This document shows positions 11,799-21,009 of a DNA stretch of 64,000 nucleotides, piece after piece. The notes under the pieces are model-generated. The model saw only the letters and a program-made list of their open reading frames with translations, did not search any database and was not told where the DNA came from. The translations under genes and the position numbers were made by a program. Origin of the DNA: Fulvivirga ligni (GTDB lineage: Bacteria > Bacteroidota > Bacteroidia > Cytophagales > Cyclobacteriaceae); assembly GCF_021389935.1 (NCBI RefSeq), contig NZ_CP089979.1, positions 3,143,001 to 3,207,000 on the forward strand. Direction: 5' to 3'. Position 1 is the first letter of the stretch, and every line of letters starts with the position of its first letter.

Positions 11799-11996
11799 TT
11801 ATTCTAATTCTTCTAGTGTTTCAGAAAGGTTTTCCTCGGTACTCTTCAGTTTTTCTTTACAGTCTTTAATCAGTCCTGCAGCTCTTTTCACAAGCTCTGA
11901 AAGCTCATCTACGTCAGGCTCTCCATTTTCTATTTTATCAATAATAGACTCTATCTCTTCTACTGCGTTTTTATAACTAATCTTCTTTTTTGCCAT
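11799..11996 (-). CDS. xseB: Exodeoxyribonuclease VII small subunit
   Basis: 65 residues with the family signature: SYKNAVEEIESIIDKIENGEPDVDELSELVKRAAGLIKDCKEKL, a helical hairpin that binds the large subunit. Overlaps the end of xseA by 20 nt, as expected for translational coupling of the two subunits. Confidence 0.95.
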   Translation of the reverse strand: MAKKKISYKNAVEEIESIIDKIENGEPDVDELSELVKRAAGLIKDCKEKLKSTEENLSETLEELE

Positions 11997-13230
11997 GTTT
12001 TTTTCTGCTTGATTCTACGGTACTGGTAATGATATCATCCTTGCTTTCAGACACTATCACATCACCGGCCTTTACTTGAGTATTTTTTAATAACTTCCCA
12101 TTAACAGTGGTTATGGTATAGCCTCTGTTCAACACGTGCTGAGGATCTAGAAATTTGATGGTGGTATCTGCCAGATCCAGTTTTTTATTTTGCTGGTTGA
12201 AAAAGTTTTTAATTCCTGTTTTAAGGTTGAAAGAAAGGTTATTCACCAAATAGCTGCTTGCTGATAACTTTTCTTTGCTGGCGGCTTTCAGGTGATATCC
12301 CAGGCTATTTAGTCGTTGGCTCTCCAGGTTGAGTTTCTGGTTCACATTATGGTGAATGCGAGCGTAATAATCTTCTAGCTGTTCTTCAAAAACCCTAAGC
12401 CCACTGATAAGAAACTCAGCCACTGCTGTGGGAGTTTTTACTCTGGTATGCGCTACCAGATCCGCTATGGTCTCATCTCTTTCGTGTCCTATTCCGGTGA
12501 TAACTGGTAAGGGAAACTGTGCAATATGAGAGGCCAGTTCATAGTCATCGAAACAATCAAGATCTACCTGGCTACCACCACCTCTGATGATAATGAGTAC
12601 ATCATAGTCATCTATCTTTTCAAAAACCTGCATCATGGCGCTGATAATAGATTCGCCAGCTTTATCTCCTTGCATGGTGGCCTTGAATAGCCTGGCGTGA
12701 AATCTATAACCATGAGCATTTCGCTTTACCTGATCTATAAAATCACCATATCCTGCTGCCGTAGGGGAGCTGATAATGGCTATTCTCTGAGGCACCCGAG
12801 GTAGGAGGTGAGTCTTATTCATTTCAAAGACACCTTCAGCTACTAGTTTGTCGATGATTTCTTTTCTACGACGAGCTCTTTCGCCAAGCGTGAAGTTGGC
12901 GTCAATATCTTTAATGTTGACGCTAAGGCCGTAAAGTTCATGAAATTGTACTACAACATTGCAGAGCACTTTTAGGCCGGGCTGCAATGCCTGGCCAGTC
13001 ATGCCTTCAAACCACGTGGAGAGGTTGCGGAAGGTGTAGGACCAGATAGTGCCCCTCACTTTAGCGGTTATTCTGTTCTCTTCTTTATCTACCAGCTCCA
13101 GATAGCAATGGCGGTTCTGGGTGGTTCTCATTTCGCCGATTTCTGCCACTACCCAGTAAGATGGCTCCAGGTTGGAGTCCAGGGTGCGCTTGATCAGGGT
13201 GTTTAGTTCATGTAATGATAGGTGCTCCAT
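11977..13230 (-). CDS. xseA: Exodeoxyribonuclease VII large subunit
   Basis: 417 residues, full length. N-terminal OB fold (YWVVAEIGEMRTTQNRHCYLELVD), catalytic core with IAIISSPTAAGYGDFIDQV, the IIIRGGGSQVDLDCFDDYELA motif and PVITGIGHERDETIADLVA, then a long coiled coil and a C-terminal segment (DPQHVLNRGYTITTVNGKLL). With XseB it degrades single-stranded DNA from both ends in repair. First gene of a coupled pair. Confidence 0.97.
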   Translation of the reverse strand: MEHLSLHELNTLIKRTLDSNLEPSYWVVAEIGEMRTTQNRHCYLELVDKEENRITAKVRGTIWSYTFRNLSTWFEGMTGQALQPGLKVLCNVVVQFHELYGLSVNIKDIDANFTLGERARRRKEIIDKLVAEGVFEMNKTHLLPRVPQRIAIISSPTAAGYGDFIDQVKRNAHGYRFHARLFKATMQGDKAGESIISAMMQVFEKIDDYDVLIIIRGGGSQVDLDCFDDYELASHIAQFPLPVITGIGHERDETIADLVAHTRVKTPTAVAEFLISGLRVFEEQLEDYYARIHHNVNQKLNLESQRLNSLGYHLKAASKEKLSASSYLVNNLSFNLKTGIKNFFNQQNKKLDLADTTIKFLDPQHVLNRGYTITTVNGKLLKNTQVKAGDVIVSESKDDIITSTVESSRKKHGKKED

Positions 13231-13269
13231 AGTGCGGAGCTCAAAATTATTTAATTATTGCCAACATCT

Positions 13270-14175
13270 TCAAAGTTTAATGGAATATGATGCGTTCATG
13301 CCGAAGAAACTGTTGTTGTTCAGGTCGAACTCTTCCCCAGGAAGTTCAACAGGTATGTTGTATTGATAGGTGAGTAGGAAGCCGAAATTGCCTTTCTTTA
13401 AACTTATGGGTAGCGTAATGCCATAGTTCATAAGCCCGAATACATTATTCTCTTCGATATTGATGTTGAGCCTTCTGTTTTCTCTGGAAAAAGTGGTCAG
13501 TAAAATGCTGGAGTTGCCCAATAGCATGCTAACCGTCGGTCTGATGTAAAGCTTGTCAAAAAACCAGAAGTCCTTTTTGTTGATATTGGTATTGATGCTC
13601 CAAATGATCTTATGGGCTGTCTGTGCTTGTCCGAAATTCACAGAATAGCTAATGCCCGTATCAAAGACATCTTTACTACAATAAATGGCTCCGATTAATC
13701 CATCAGAATAGGGCGCCTGAAAAGCAGAGTCAGATTGCGTATAGAAATAATGATCATAGGAGATAATGTAGCTCCAGGCCTTATTGATGGCTCCAATATA
13801 GCCGACAGATGTGTTAGTGAGATAATATTTTGGGTCCGATTCACTGTTCCAATAGCCAGAAACATCACCATAAACCCCTGAGTGATGATAATATGATACA
13901 CCGTAACTCAAGCCATACTGCTCGATGCCGAGATCTCGGCCTGCCGTCACAATTTGGCTCATATAGCCGATCTTAAAAGATAATTGAGACTGTTTAAAAT
14001 CACTATCATCCAAATGAATTAAACTATCCAGCAGGCCCATGAGCATGGTGCTGTCCTCATCGAGCAGCTGCTCCAGTTCCTCAAGATCCTCCCAGGAGAT
14101 GTCATCATCCTGGGCACTGAGGTTGCTGAATAAGCCCAGGCAGATCAGTGCCGAGAAAAGTAGCTTTCTAAGCAT
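13270..14175 (-). CDS. Secreted / outer-membrane beta-barrel-like protein of unknown function
   Basis: 301 residues. Signal peptide MLRKLLFSALICLGLFSNLSAQ, an acidic segment after it (DDDISWEDLEELEQLLDEDS), then alternating aromatic beta strands (YGLSYGVSYYHHSGVYGDVSGY; NYGITLPISLKK) ending in an aromatic-rich strand (FFGMNASYSIKL), the pattern of a small outer-membrane barrel. Starts directly where the preceding gene ends (no gap), so it is the last gene of the ECF sigma operon. I do not recognise a named family. Confidence 0.7.
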   Translation of the reverse strand: MLRKLLFSALICLGLFSNLSAQDDDISWEDLEELEQLLDEDSTMLMGLLDSLIHLDDSDFKQSQLSFKIGYMSQIVTAGRDLGIEQYGLSYGVSYYHHSGVYGDVSGYWNSESDPKYYLTNTSVGYIGAINKAWSYIISYDHYFYTQSDSAFQAPYSDGLIGAIYCSKDVFDTGISYSVNFGQAQTAHKIIWSINTNINKKDFWFFDKLYIRPTVSMLLGNSSILLTTFSRENRRLNINIEENNVFGLMNYGITLPISLKKGNFGFLLTYQYNIPVELPGEEFDLNNNSFFGMNASYSIKL

Positions 14176-14679
14176 TTAGTTATCTCGTGGTCTTATTCTG
14201 TCTGTGTTATTCTCTCTTATCTGCTGGCGTCTCTCCATTCTGTCCCTTCTGCGCTCTAGCTGCTCCAGTAGCATTCTTCTAAAGTCTTCTTCAGCCTTTC
14301 TCAGAGCCATTACCTGTTGTGCAGAGATTACTTTCATCATACGCTCAGAGTAATTCTTTTCTAAATCTACCTGTCGCTCCTTTAACTTCAGGCCCAGGTT
14401 GAGCAGGTCTTTCTTTTCCTGTTCGCTGGCCGTGTTGGGATCTAGTTTGCTCTTGGCAGTATTGTATTCGTTTCTGAGACCTTTACGTTTTTCAATAAAC
14501 TCATTATAAAGCGGCCAGAATTTCTCTGCTTCATCAGGAGTTAATCCCAAGCGTTCGGTGATCAGGGCTATCCTGGCACTTTCTATCTTGCTGCGCTGGT
14601 CGGCATCTAAAGCAGTGTCTTGAGCAAAAAGGTGCCCTAATGGTATTACTAATAAAAACAGGACTATAATATTTTTCAT
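14176..14679 (-). CDS. Secreted helical protein, Spy/CpxP-like (sigma-operon associated)
   Basis: About 167 residues from the ATG at 14679, giving signal peptide MKNIIVLFLLVIPLGHLFAQ; the open frame extends upstream to 14745 but that would overlap the previous gene. Mature part is helical and charged: LGLTPDEAEKFWPLYNEFIEKRKGLRNEYN, resembling the LTxxQ-type periplasmic helical sensors, then a basic C-terminus rich in RR/ER. Often annotated in Bacteroidetes as a sensor of ECF-type sigma factor; function inferred from position only. Confidence 0.75.
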   Translation of the reverse strand: MKNIIVLFLLVIPLGHLFAQDTALDADQRSKIESARIALITERLGLTPDEAEKFWPLYNEFIEKRKGLRNEYNTAKSKLDPNTASEQEKKDLLNLGLKLKERQVDLEKNYSERMMKVISAQQVMALRKAEEDFRRMLLEQLERRRDRMERRQQIRENNTDRIRPRDN

Positions 14680-14716
14680 ATCAGTAAAAGTTAATCGAGC
14701 AGAGCCCGTGATAATT

Positions 14717-15184
14717 TTATATTTCCTGAATACCTGAGTATTCATCTATAAGGTCGTTTAGTTGGTTTTCATCCAAATCGAAATCATCGAGGAGGATGGT
14801 GTCATCATGTTCAAAGTCAAACTCAGTGGTGCTGAGGTCTATATTCTCTAGAATCTCTTCCGTAGTTATATCGGTATCTTCAAGGTAGTTAATGATCTCT
14901 TCACTGCTTACCTGTGCTAACAGCTCCTGAGCATTAGGGCCTTCTATTTCTGTGGAAGGCTTTAGCCAAATAATATAAACAGCCACCAATAAAATAACTA
15001 AAGAAGGAAGTGCCAGCCTCACCGCCGATGGTGTAAAAACCCATCCTCGCTTTTTAGAACTTTCTACAGCTTGCTCCTGAATTTTATGCGGCAACTGCTC
15101 AAAGTAATGGTCAGGCACCTTATAAACATTCTCTTTTTTCAGAGCGTCCAGTTTAAATTCTTTATGTTTTCTATCTTCAGCCAT
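14717..15184 (-). CDS. Small single-pass membrane protein, possible anti-sigma factor
   Basis: 155 residues. Cytoplasmic start with LKKENVYKVPDHYFEQLPHKIQEQ, one transmembrane segment (LALPSLVILLVAVYIIWL, about residues 58-75), then a very acidic outer part (SSEEIINYLEDTDITTEEILENIDL). This layout, directly after an ECF sigma gene, suggests an anti-sigma or regulatory role, but no zinc-binding anti-sigma motif is visible. Confidence 0.7.
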   Translation of the reverse strand: MAEDRKHKEFKLDALKKENVYKVPDHYFEQLPHKIQEQAVESSKKRGWVFTPSAVRLALPSLVILLVAVYIIWLKPSTEIEGPNAQELLAQVSSEEIINYLEDTDITTEEILENIDLSTTEFDFEHDDTILLDDFDLDENQLNDLIDEYSGIQEI

Positions 15185-15216
15185 TTGATCCTTAGATTAT
15201 AATTCACCCTTAAGGT

Positions 15217-15756
15217 TTAATCAGCAGTCATTATTTCTTCTATTTTTTTTACTGCATGGTGGTAGCTGGCTTTCAGCGCACCTACGCTAGTATCAGTAAT
15301 CTCAGCTATTTGCTCGTACTTCATTTCATCATAATACTTCATATTAAACACAATCCGCTGTTTATCAGGCAGTTTTAGTAGTGCTTTCTGAAGCTTGAGC
15401 TGAATTTCATCTCCACTGATATAGTCAGAGCTTTCCAGCTTGGCCGTAAGTTCTCCTTCTACATCTCCTATAGGTAATAAGAATTTTCGCTTTTTTTTGT
15501 TGAGGAAGGCCAGGCATTCATTGGTGGCAATACGATAAATCCAGGTGTAGAGCTGAGCATCTGCCCTGAATTTATCAATATTTTTATACACCTTAATGAA
15601 GACATCCTGCACCAGGTCATCGGCATCATCATGGTCAATAACCATCTTACGAATGTGCCAATAGATTTTTTCCTGATACTTGCGTACCAGTAGGTTAAAG
15701 CCGAAGTTGCGGCTTTCAGCATGCTTAAGTTTTTCTATTAATTCCTTATCCTCCAA
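15217..15756 (-). CDS. ECF-type RNA polymerase sigma factor
   Basis: 179 residues from a TTG start at 15756. Region 2 (YQEKIYWHIRKMVIDHDDADDLVQDVFIKVYKNIDKF) and region 4 (LPDKQRIVFNMKYYDEMKYEQIAEITDTSVGALKASYHHAVKKIEE) are complete, with no extra C-terminal domain. First gene of a four-gene minus-strand operon with a membrane protein, a secreted helical protein and a barrel-like protein, so it probably responds to envelope conditions. Confidence 0.93.
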   Translation of the reverse strand: MEDKELIEKLKHAESRNFGFNLLVRKYQEKIYWHIRKMVIDHDDADDLVQDVFIKVYKNIDKFRADAQLYTWIYRIATNECLAFLNKKKRKFLLPIGDVEGELTAKLESSDYISGDEIQLKLQKALLKLPDKQRIVFNMKYYDEMKYEQIAEITDTSVGALKASYHHAVKKIEEIMTAD

Positions 15757-15829
15757 AGAAACGATTTCTTAGTTATCGATGCTTTGATTCGAAAATACTT
15801 TGAAGGTTTAATTAAGCAAAGAAAAAAAA

Positions 15830-16750
15830 TTAGATTTCTCTTAAAGTTTCTATCAAACCAGCGTTCTTCCCTTTAAATCTCACTACTAAAAGAGGCTGAT
15901 TCATTTTTTCATTCACCATTTTTTCCGCCAAACTACCAAGGAACAAGGCCGCAGCGGCTGTTCTACCTTTAGCGCCGATAATCACGAAATCTACCTTTTC
16001 AGAATCTGCCAGTTCATAGATGTCGCTGGCCAGGTTATCATTGGTATCCAAATCATATTCCGCACGAATAGGAATGTCTCTGGTTTTAATTTTCTTAATG
16101 AATTTTTCGAAGTTTTCCTGTGCATTCTTCTTCATGATCTCACCAAACTCTTCGAAAGTCTTTCCAGTGTAGTGATAGCCCGCAGGCACAGTGTACACAT
16201 TTTGGCAGATGATCTCACTTTTGCTTCCTGTTCTTACAGCAAAGTCAATGGTTTGCTCCACAGCCAGTTTAGCATAGCTGGAGAAATCAACTGGTACCAG
16301 AAGTTTATCTACTTTAGGCTCCACATTATCAGGAACTATAAGCAGGTTACAGCTGGCTCTACGCGCTAACCTCATAGTGGTAACGCCGGTAGCATCTGGT
16401 CCTTTTTTCTGACCTATGATAATTAAGTCAGCTTTACTCTTATTAGCCACATCTAAAAATGTACCCGTTTGTCCTTTTTTGATCAGGTACACTACTTTAA
16501 CCTTCTTCTCTGGTTTAAAATGCTCTTTTACTGTTACCTTAATTTTGTCCTTTCTTTCCTTTAGAGCAGTCTCCTCTATTTCAGGAAACTCCTTTCGTAC
16601 ATTGGCAGGAATGTTAAGGTTCCTCACAATATTTACGAAAGTGATTTTTTCAGCAGAGGTGTGGTCAGCCATGAATGATGCAAACTTTACAAGGGTTACA
16701 TCTATTTCACTGGTGTCAAGACCTACAAATACATTTTTAAAAGGTTCCAT
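15830..16750 (-). CDS. Universal stress protein with two UspA domains
   Basis: 306 residues in two tandem Usp domains (about 1-145 and 150-300). The second has an ATP-binding-like signature, IIGAKGRTAAAALFLGSLAEKMV, followed by QPLLVVRFKG; the first has IIGQKKGPDATGVTTMRLARRASCNLLIVP. The conserved start FKNVFVGLDTSEIDVTLVKFA and the DFSSYAKLAVEQTI of the second half support the call. Cytoplasmic stress protein; precise role unknown. Monocistronic. Confidence 0.9.
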   Translation of the reverse strand: MEPFKNVFVGLDTSEIDVTLVKFASFMADHTSAEKITFVNIVRNLNIPANVRKEFPEIEETALKERKDKIKVTVKEHFKPEKKVKVVYLIKKGQTGTFLDVANKSKADLIIIGQKKGPDATGVTTMRLARRASCNLLIVPDNVEPKVDKLLVPVDFSSYAKLAVEQTIDFAVRTGSKSEIICQNVYTVPAGYHYTGKTFEEFGEIMKKNAQENFEKFIKKIKTRDIPIRAEYDLDTNDNLASDIYELADSEKVDFVIIGAKGRTAAAALFLGSLAEKMVNEKMNQPLLVVRFKGKNAGLIETLREI

Positions 16751-16818
16751 AGTGTGGTTTAAATTTCGGGTGCAAAGCTATTTATTTGCTTCCATTTAGA
16801 AACTTAAATAAAACTTAA

Positions 16819-17901
16819 TTATTTAAAATTTCTAACTAATTCATCGGCAATAAGTTCTGCACTTTCTTTAGAATGTGTTGGGAAATTAGCTATTCGTATA
16901 TGTTCTTTTTTGTATTTACCATATCCAGAGCCTAAAACAATACCTTTTTGAGCTAAGGCGCCTATCACTTCACTGCTATCAACCTTGGTTTCAGCTACTA
17001 AAGTGGTTTTAGATCTGTATTTTTCTTCTTTTACAAAGGGTGCCAGCTGGCTACATTCTTCTATAGCCTGGTAAAGTACGGCTGACTTATATTCTGTCTC
17101 TCTTCTTATCTGATCAATGCCTTTGGTGAGCATATCTCCAGTAACCTTGCCTAATAAGTCTATGCCTAGCACATTTGGAGTTTCAGAGGTCTGGTTTTTC
17201 TCTGATTTCTCAAGCATGGAAGGTAAGCTATGATATGAGCCTATGATCTGGTCGTTATTCAGTTTTTCCAAAGCTTTTTCTACACACGCTACGTTCACTA
17301 TCCATACACCCAAACCGGCAGGTAGTCCAAAGCACTTTTGCACTGAGAAATAGGCGGTATCTACCTGGCTATAGTCCATAGGAATATATGGAGCCGAAGA
17401 AACCACATCCAGTGAGAGCAATTTATCAGGAAAAGCCTTTCTAATGGCATAAATATCTTCTAATGGCTGGGCAGCACCGGTGCTGGTTTCGTTTTGAGTC
17501 ATAGCAATCAATTCGCATGATTGTGGAATCAACGCTTCTTCCGGAGCTACCACTTTGCCATCTTCTGCTTTTTTAGCAAGCGCATTGATTTTGTAATTCT
17601 CAGCAATGTCATGAAAACGATTAGAGAAGGAGCCATTTACAAAGTGAAATGATTCAGATACAATTAAGTTCTGTACTATGCGCTCCCAAATTTCATTAGC
17701 CGATCCGGTGAACAACACATGATAACCTTCTGGAAGTTGTAATAACTCCTTTATGTTTTCTACAGCTCTCTGATGAATGGCCTCATAAGCCTTACTTCTA
17801 TGCGAAATGGAAGCAACATTATCTTTAAGAGCGCTTTTAAGGTGCTCTTCTACAGTGAAATAAAGTTGTGAAGGTCCAGGTGTGAAAAAGATTTTCTTCA
17901 T
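16819..17901 (-). CDS. Class V aminotransferase, phosphoserine aminotransferase-like
   Basis: 360 residues. PLP-dependent fold type I: opening FFTPGPSQLYFTVEEHL, SISHRSKAYEAIHQRAVENIKELLQLPEGYHVLFTGSANEIWE, the aspartate in LDVVSSAPYIPMDYSQVDTAYFSVQKCFGLPAGLGVWIV with the Schiff-base lysine in QKCFG. The length and SISHRS motif fit SerC, which makes phosphoserine from 3-phosphohydroxypyruvate; an alanine-glyoxylate type relative is the alternative. No neighbouring serA in the window, so the specific function is not fixed. Confidence 0.85.
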   Translation of the reverse strand: MKKIFFTPGPSQLYFTVEEHLKSALKDNVASISHRSKAYEAIHQRAVENIKELLQLPEGYHVLFTGSANEIWERIVQNLIVSESFHFVNGSFSNRFHDIAENYKINALAKKAEDGKVVAPEEALIPQSCELIAMTQNETSTGAAQPLEDIYAIRKAFPDKLLSLDVVSSAPYIPMDYSQVDTAYFSVQKCFGLPAGLGVWIVNVACVEKALEKLNNDQIIGSYHSLPSMLEKSEKNQTSETPNVLGIDLLGKVTGDMLTKGIDQIRRETEYKSAVLYQAIEECSQLAPFVKEEKYRSKTTLVAETKVDSSEVIGALAQKGIVLGSGYGKYKKEHIRIANFPTHSKESAELIADELVRNFK

Positions 17902-18028
17902 TTGATTAATCGGCTTTTTTGTGTTGAAACCAAATTTAGTTAACAGAATTCATATTGAAATAATATAAAAGGAATTAATCGTAATACTAAAGTAATCGGG
18001 CAGTCAAAGTGTAGTAATGTTTGAGCTA

Positions 18029-18110
18029 TACATTTGTAATGTATGGGTTTAACAAAGATACCCTGAAGGTTTAGGTTGAATCTCTCCAGGGTATCTTTTT
18101 CAAATTTTTT
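18029..18110 (+). promoter_or_regulatory. Leader with -7-type box and terminator-like hairpin before the lpxH-like gene
   Basis: TACATTTG at 18029-18036 fits the Bacteroidetes -7 box (TAnnTTTG), though no good -33 box is seen. Downstream, GATACCCTG (18057-18065) pairs perfectly with CAGGGTATC (18087-18095) and is followed at once by TTTTT, and the ATG is at 18112. A transcript starting near 18043 would meet a terminator before the gene, which suggests attenuation or a very short RNA. Confidence 0.5.
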
Positions 18111-18111
18111 T

Positions 18112-18969
18112 ATGAAAGAGATAGCAAAACGCCCGGTAGATGTAGTTGTAATATCTGATGTGCACTTAGGAACTTACGGTTGCCATGCAGAGGATCTTCT
18201 TCGCTATTTAAAGACCATCAAGCCCAAAAAACTCATTCTCAACGGTGATATTATTGACATCTGGCAGTTTAGCAAGCGCTACTGGCCTAGCTCTCATATG
18301 CAAATAGTAAAACACATCACCAGTTTGCTCAGCAAGGGCACTGAAGTAGTGTACATTACTGGTAATCACGACGAAATGCTGAGAAAGTTTGTAGGCTTTA
18401 AGCTGGGTAAGTTCAAGATTGTGAACAAGATAGTGCTGAGGCAAGGTGGTAAAAAGACCTGGATCTTCCATGGCGATGTGTTTGATGTTACCATGCAGCA
18501 TTCCAAATGGCTGGCGAAGCTGGGAGCAGTGGGGTATGACTCATTAATATTACTCAATACGCTAGTCAACTTCATCTCTAAAAGCATGGGCCGGGGTAAA
18601 ATTTCCCTTTCTAAAAGAATAAAAGACAGCGTAAAATCAGCTGTAAAATTTATAGATGATTTTGAAGGGACAGCCGCTGATATCGCTATCAGTAATCAAT
18701 ATGATTATGTGCTTTGCGGCCATATTCATCACCCTCAACACAGACTGGTGACTACCGATAAAGGACAGGTAACCTACTTAAATTCAGGAGATTGGGTGGA
18801 AAACCTTACAGCTCTTGAATATAATGATGAGCAATGGTCAGTTTATCATTATTTGCAAGATCCCGTGGCCATGGCAGTGAAGCTGAACAAGAAAGAAAGA
18901 CAGAAGCAATTCAATAATCAGGATATATTCCAGAGTATGGTCAACGAATTTTTAACGGTGAAGGCATGA
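18112..18969 (+). CDS. UDP-2,3-diacylglucosamine diphosphatase-like metallophosphoesterase
   Basis: About 285 residues from ATG 18112 (a TTG at 18076 lies inside the terminator-like hairpin and is rejected). Calcineurin-like phosphoesterase motifs in order: VVISDVHLGTYG, ILNGDIIDIWQF, TGNHDEML, FHGDVFD, and CGHIHHPQHR, which supply the two-metal site. This set and the DVHLG start fit the LpxH family, which hydrolyses UDP-2,3-diacylglucosamine to lipid X in lipid A synthesis. First gene of an operon: overlaps the glycosyltransferase by 4 nt. Confidence 0.85.
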   Translation: MKEIAKRPVDVVVISDVHLGTYGCHAEDLLRYLKTIKPKKLILNGDIIDIWQFSKRYWPSSHMQIVKHITSLLSKGTEVVYITGNHDEMLRKFVGFKLGKFKIVNKIVLRQGGKKTWIFHGDVFDVTMQHSKWLAKLGAVGYDSLILLNTLVNFISKSMGRGKISLSKRIKDSVKSAVKFIDDFEGTAADIAISNQYDYVLCGHIHHPQHRLVTTDKGQVTYLNSGDWVENLTALEYNDEQWSVYHYLQDPVAMAVKLNKKERQKQFNNQDIFQSMVNEFLTVKA

Positions 18970-19958
18970 AGATTTTATACGCAATTCAGGGTACAGGAAA
19001 CGGCCACATTAGCAGAGCCATGGACGTAGGGCCGGCTTTTGAGAAGCATGGTGAAGTGGATTATCTGGTAAGTGGAGCTCAAGTAGAAATTAATCTGTCT
19101 AAAGAGCTTACTTATCGTTCGCCAGGTATGAGCTTCTACTTTGGTAAAAAGGGAGGTATCAATTTTGGCAAGACTTTCATGAAAAACTCTTCCATCAGGT
19201 TTTATAAAGAGATTAAGGACTTCCCCATTGAGAAATATGACTTGATTATCAATGACTTTGAGCCGATCACTGCCTGGGCAGCCAGAAGAAAAGGAATGAA
19301 ATGTATTGGCCTGAGCCACCAGGGAGCTCTTTTGTCTGAAAAATGCCCCAAGCCTGATTCTAATGACATTGTGGGTAAGATGATTTTAAAAAGATATGCT
19401 CCAGTCACCCAGAACTACGGCTTTCACTTTGATGCTTTTGATGAGAATATTTACACTCCTGTGGTTCGCAAATGCATCAGAGAAGTGAAACCTACGGATA
19501 AAGGTCATTATACTGTATATCTACCTGCTTATGCAGATGAGAAAATTATAAAAGTGCTGTCTCAGGTAAAAGATGTGAAGTGGCAGGTATTCTCAAAGCA
19601 TTCATCTCAAGCTTATGCTCAGGAGAATGTGAGTATCACACCCATTAATAACGATGCTTTTATTAACAGCATAACCTCAAGCACCGGCGTATTGTGTGGA
19701 GCAGGCTTTGAAACACCTTCTGAAGCCATGTTTTTAGGTAAAAAGCTGATGGTTATACCCATGGAAGGTCAATATGAGCAGCACTGCAATGCCGCTGCTC
19801 TGAAGGCCATGGGAGTTCCGGTGTTGAAAAAGCTCAAAAAGAAAAAGGCCCATAAAATAGAGGAGTGGGTGCAAACAGATCACCAATTTCAAATAGAATA
19901 TCCGGATGAAACGGAGGAGATAGTGAATAGCATTATTGAAAAGGAAATGACAGCATGA
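18966..19958 (+). CDS. Glycosyltransferase, GT28/MurG-like fold
   Basis: 330 residues. Opens with ILYAIQGTGNGHISRAMDVGPAF, the glycine-rich GxGxGHxxR motif of GT-B enzymes of this type, and near the C-terminus has STGVLCGAGFETPSEAMFLGKKLMVIPMEGQYEQHCNAAAL, the nucleotide-sugar binding region (GGxxTxxEAL-like, EQxxNA). Acceptor unknown. Coupled by 4-nt overlaps to the LpxH-like gene upstream and to a response regulator downstream, which suggests glycolipid or lipid A modification under shared control. Confidence 0.85.
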   Translation: MKILYAIQGTGNGHISRAMDVGPAFEKHGEVDYLVSGAQVEINLSKELTYRSPGMSFYFGKKGGINFGKTFMKNSSIRFYKEIKDFPIEKYDLIINDFEPITAWAARRKGMKCIGLSHQGALLSEKCPKPDSNDIVGKMILKRYAPVTQNYGFHFDAFDENIYTPVVRKCIREVKPTDKGHYTVYLPAYADEKIIKVLSQVKDVKWQVFSKHSSQAYAQENVSITPINNDAFINSITSSTGVLCGAGFETPSEAMFLGKKLMVIPMEGQYEQHCNAAALKAMGVPVLKKLKKKKAHKIEEWVQTDHQFQIEYPDETEEIVNSIIEKEMTA

Positions 19959-20647
19959 AAAACGCGCACCCGAATAAGGTTTTACTGGTAGATGACGATA
20001 AGGATATTTTAGATTTATTAAGGTACAATTTACAGAAGGAGGGATATACCGTTGAAGTAGAGCGGAAAAGCACCAAGTCTGTAGAAACGGCCACCAAGTT
20101 TCATCCAGATTTGATTGTTTTAGATATTATGATGCCCAAGGTGAATGGTATTGAAATCTGCCGACAATTGCGTGAGCTGCCTGATTTCAAAAACACCTAC
20201 ATCTTTTTCCTCACAGCCAAATCTGATAAAATGCTACAGACTCAGGCGCTGGATACAGGAGGGGACGATTACATAGAAAAGATCACTGGCTTAAGGGCAT
20301 TAACGCATAAAATAAGCACCGTGCTAAAAAATAACCTGATCATCCGCAAAAGCATCAAAGAGATCAAGTTTGAAAACCTGAGAATAGACAGAGCTACTAA
20401 CACTGTTTATCATAGAAATAAGGTAGTAGAGCTGCCAAGAGATGAATTTGAATTGCTTTATTTCTTTGCACAGAATCCGCAGAAGGCCATTTCGTCAGAT
20501 AGTCTGTTGAATAATATCTGGGGTTCAGACATTTACATCTTTTCCAAATCAGTAGATACTTACATTGCCAGCATTGCTAAAAAGCTGGGTAAGAAACTGA
20601 TTTCCAAAGTGAATGATAACGAATATCGCTTTGAGGTGATGGCTTAG
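19955..20647 (+). CDS. OmpR-type response regulator
   Basis: 230 residues. Receiver domain with acidic pocket (VLLVDDDKDI), phosphoacceptor aspartate in PDLIVLDIMMPKVNG, threonine in FFLTAKSD and lysine in YIEKITG, where the usual proline after the lysine is missing. C-terminal winged helix (FENLRIDRATNTVYHRNKVVELPRDEFELLYFFAQNP ... SVDTYIASIAKKLGKKLI). No histidine kinase nearby. Third gene of the operon; its stop overlaps the convergent lipoprotein gene by 4 nt. Confidence 0.92.
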   Translation: MKNAHPNKVLLVDDDKDILDLLRYNLQKEGYTVEVERKSTKSVETATKFHPDLIVLDIMMPKVNGIEICRQLRELPDFKNTYIFFLTAKSDKMLQTQALDTGGDDYIEKITGLRALTHKISTVLKNNLIIRKSIKEIKFENLRIDRATNTVYHRNKVVELPRDEFELLYFFAQNPQKAISSDSLLNNIWGSDIYIFSKSVDTYIASIAKKLGKKLISKVNDNEYRFEVMA

Positions 20648-21009
20648 AAATCTGAGTCTAACACGTCATAGAAATAATCATTGCCATCCTTTTTCCAATT
20701 ATCAACATTAAAGAAATTTCTTTCTTCATGGTAAATGTAATGATCCTGATCTACAACAGGGTTAATGTAGAGAGTTGAATCATTGCCTCTGATAAATCTG
20801 ACGGAATCAACATCTAACTGCCCACCGCCATCACCGTCCTCAGCATTATTGGGGGCTAATTGTAGGTTTGCCACAGTGTTTCCATTATTATAAAGAAGGA
20901 ATGTGATATCTTCAGTAGCAAGATTTCTCACTCTGTACTTAGGTTCACTATTGTATGGATCAGTACAGCTGAATAAGATAAGAAGGAGGAGAGAGATAAG
21001 GTATTTCAT
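20644..21009 (-). CDS. Small lipoprotein of unknown function
   Basis: 121 residues with a lipoprotein signal ending in LFSC (cysteine at about 15). The mature part has RVRNLATEDITFLLYNNGNTVANLQLAPNNAEDGDGGGQLD, a beta-rich segment without a recognised family. Shares 1 nt with the GT2 gene upstream, so it is translated from the same transcript. Confidence 0.65.
   Translation of the reverse strand: MKYLISLLLLILFSCTDPYNSEPKYRVRNLATEDITFLLYNNGNTVANLQLAPNNAEDGDGGGQLDVDSVRFIRGNDSTLYINPVVDQDHYIYHEERNFFNVDNWKKDGNDYFYDVLDSDF

Noticed and set aside
18076-18111. TTG start for the lpxH-like gene
   Set aside because: It falls inside the terminator-like hairpin; the ATG at 18112 gives the family's normal start.
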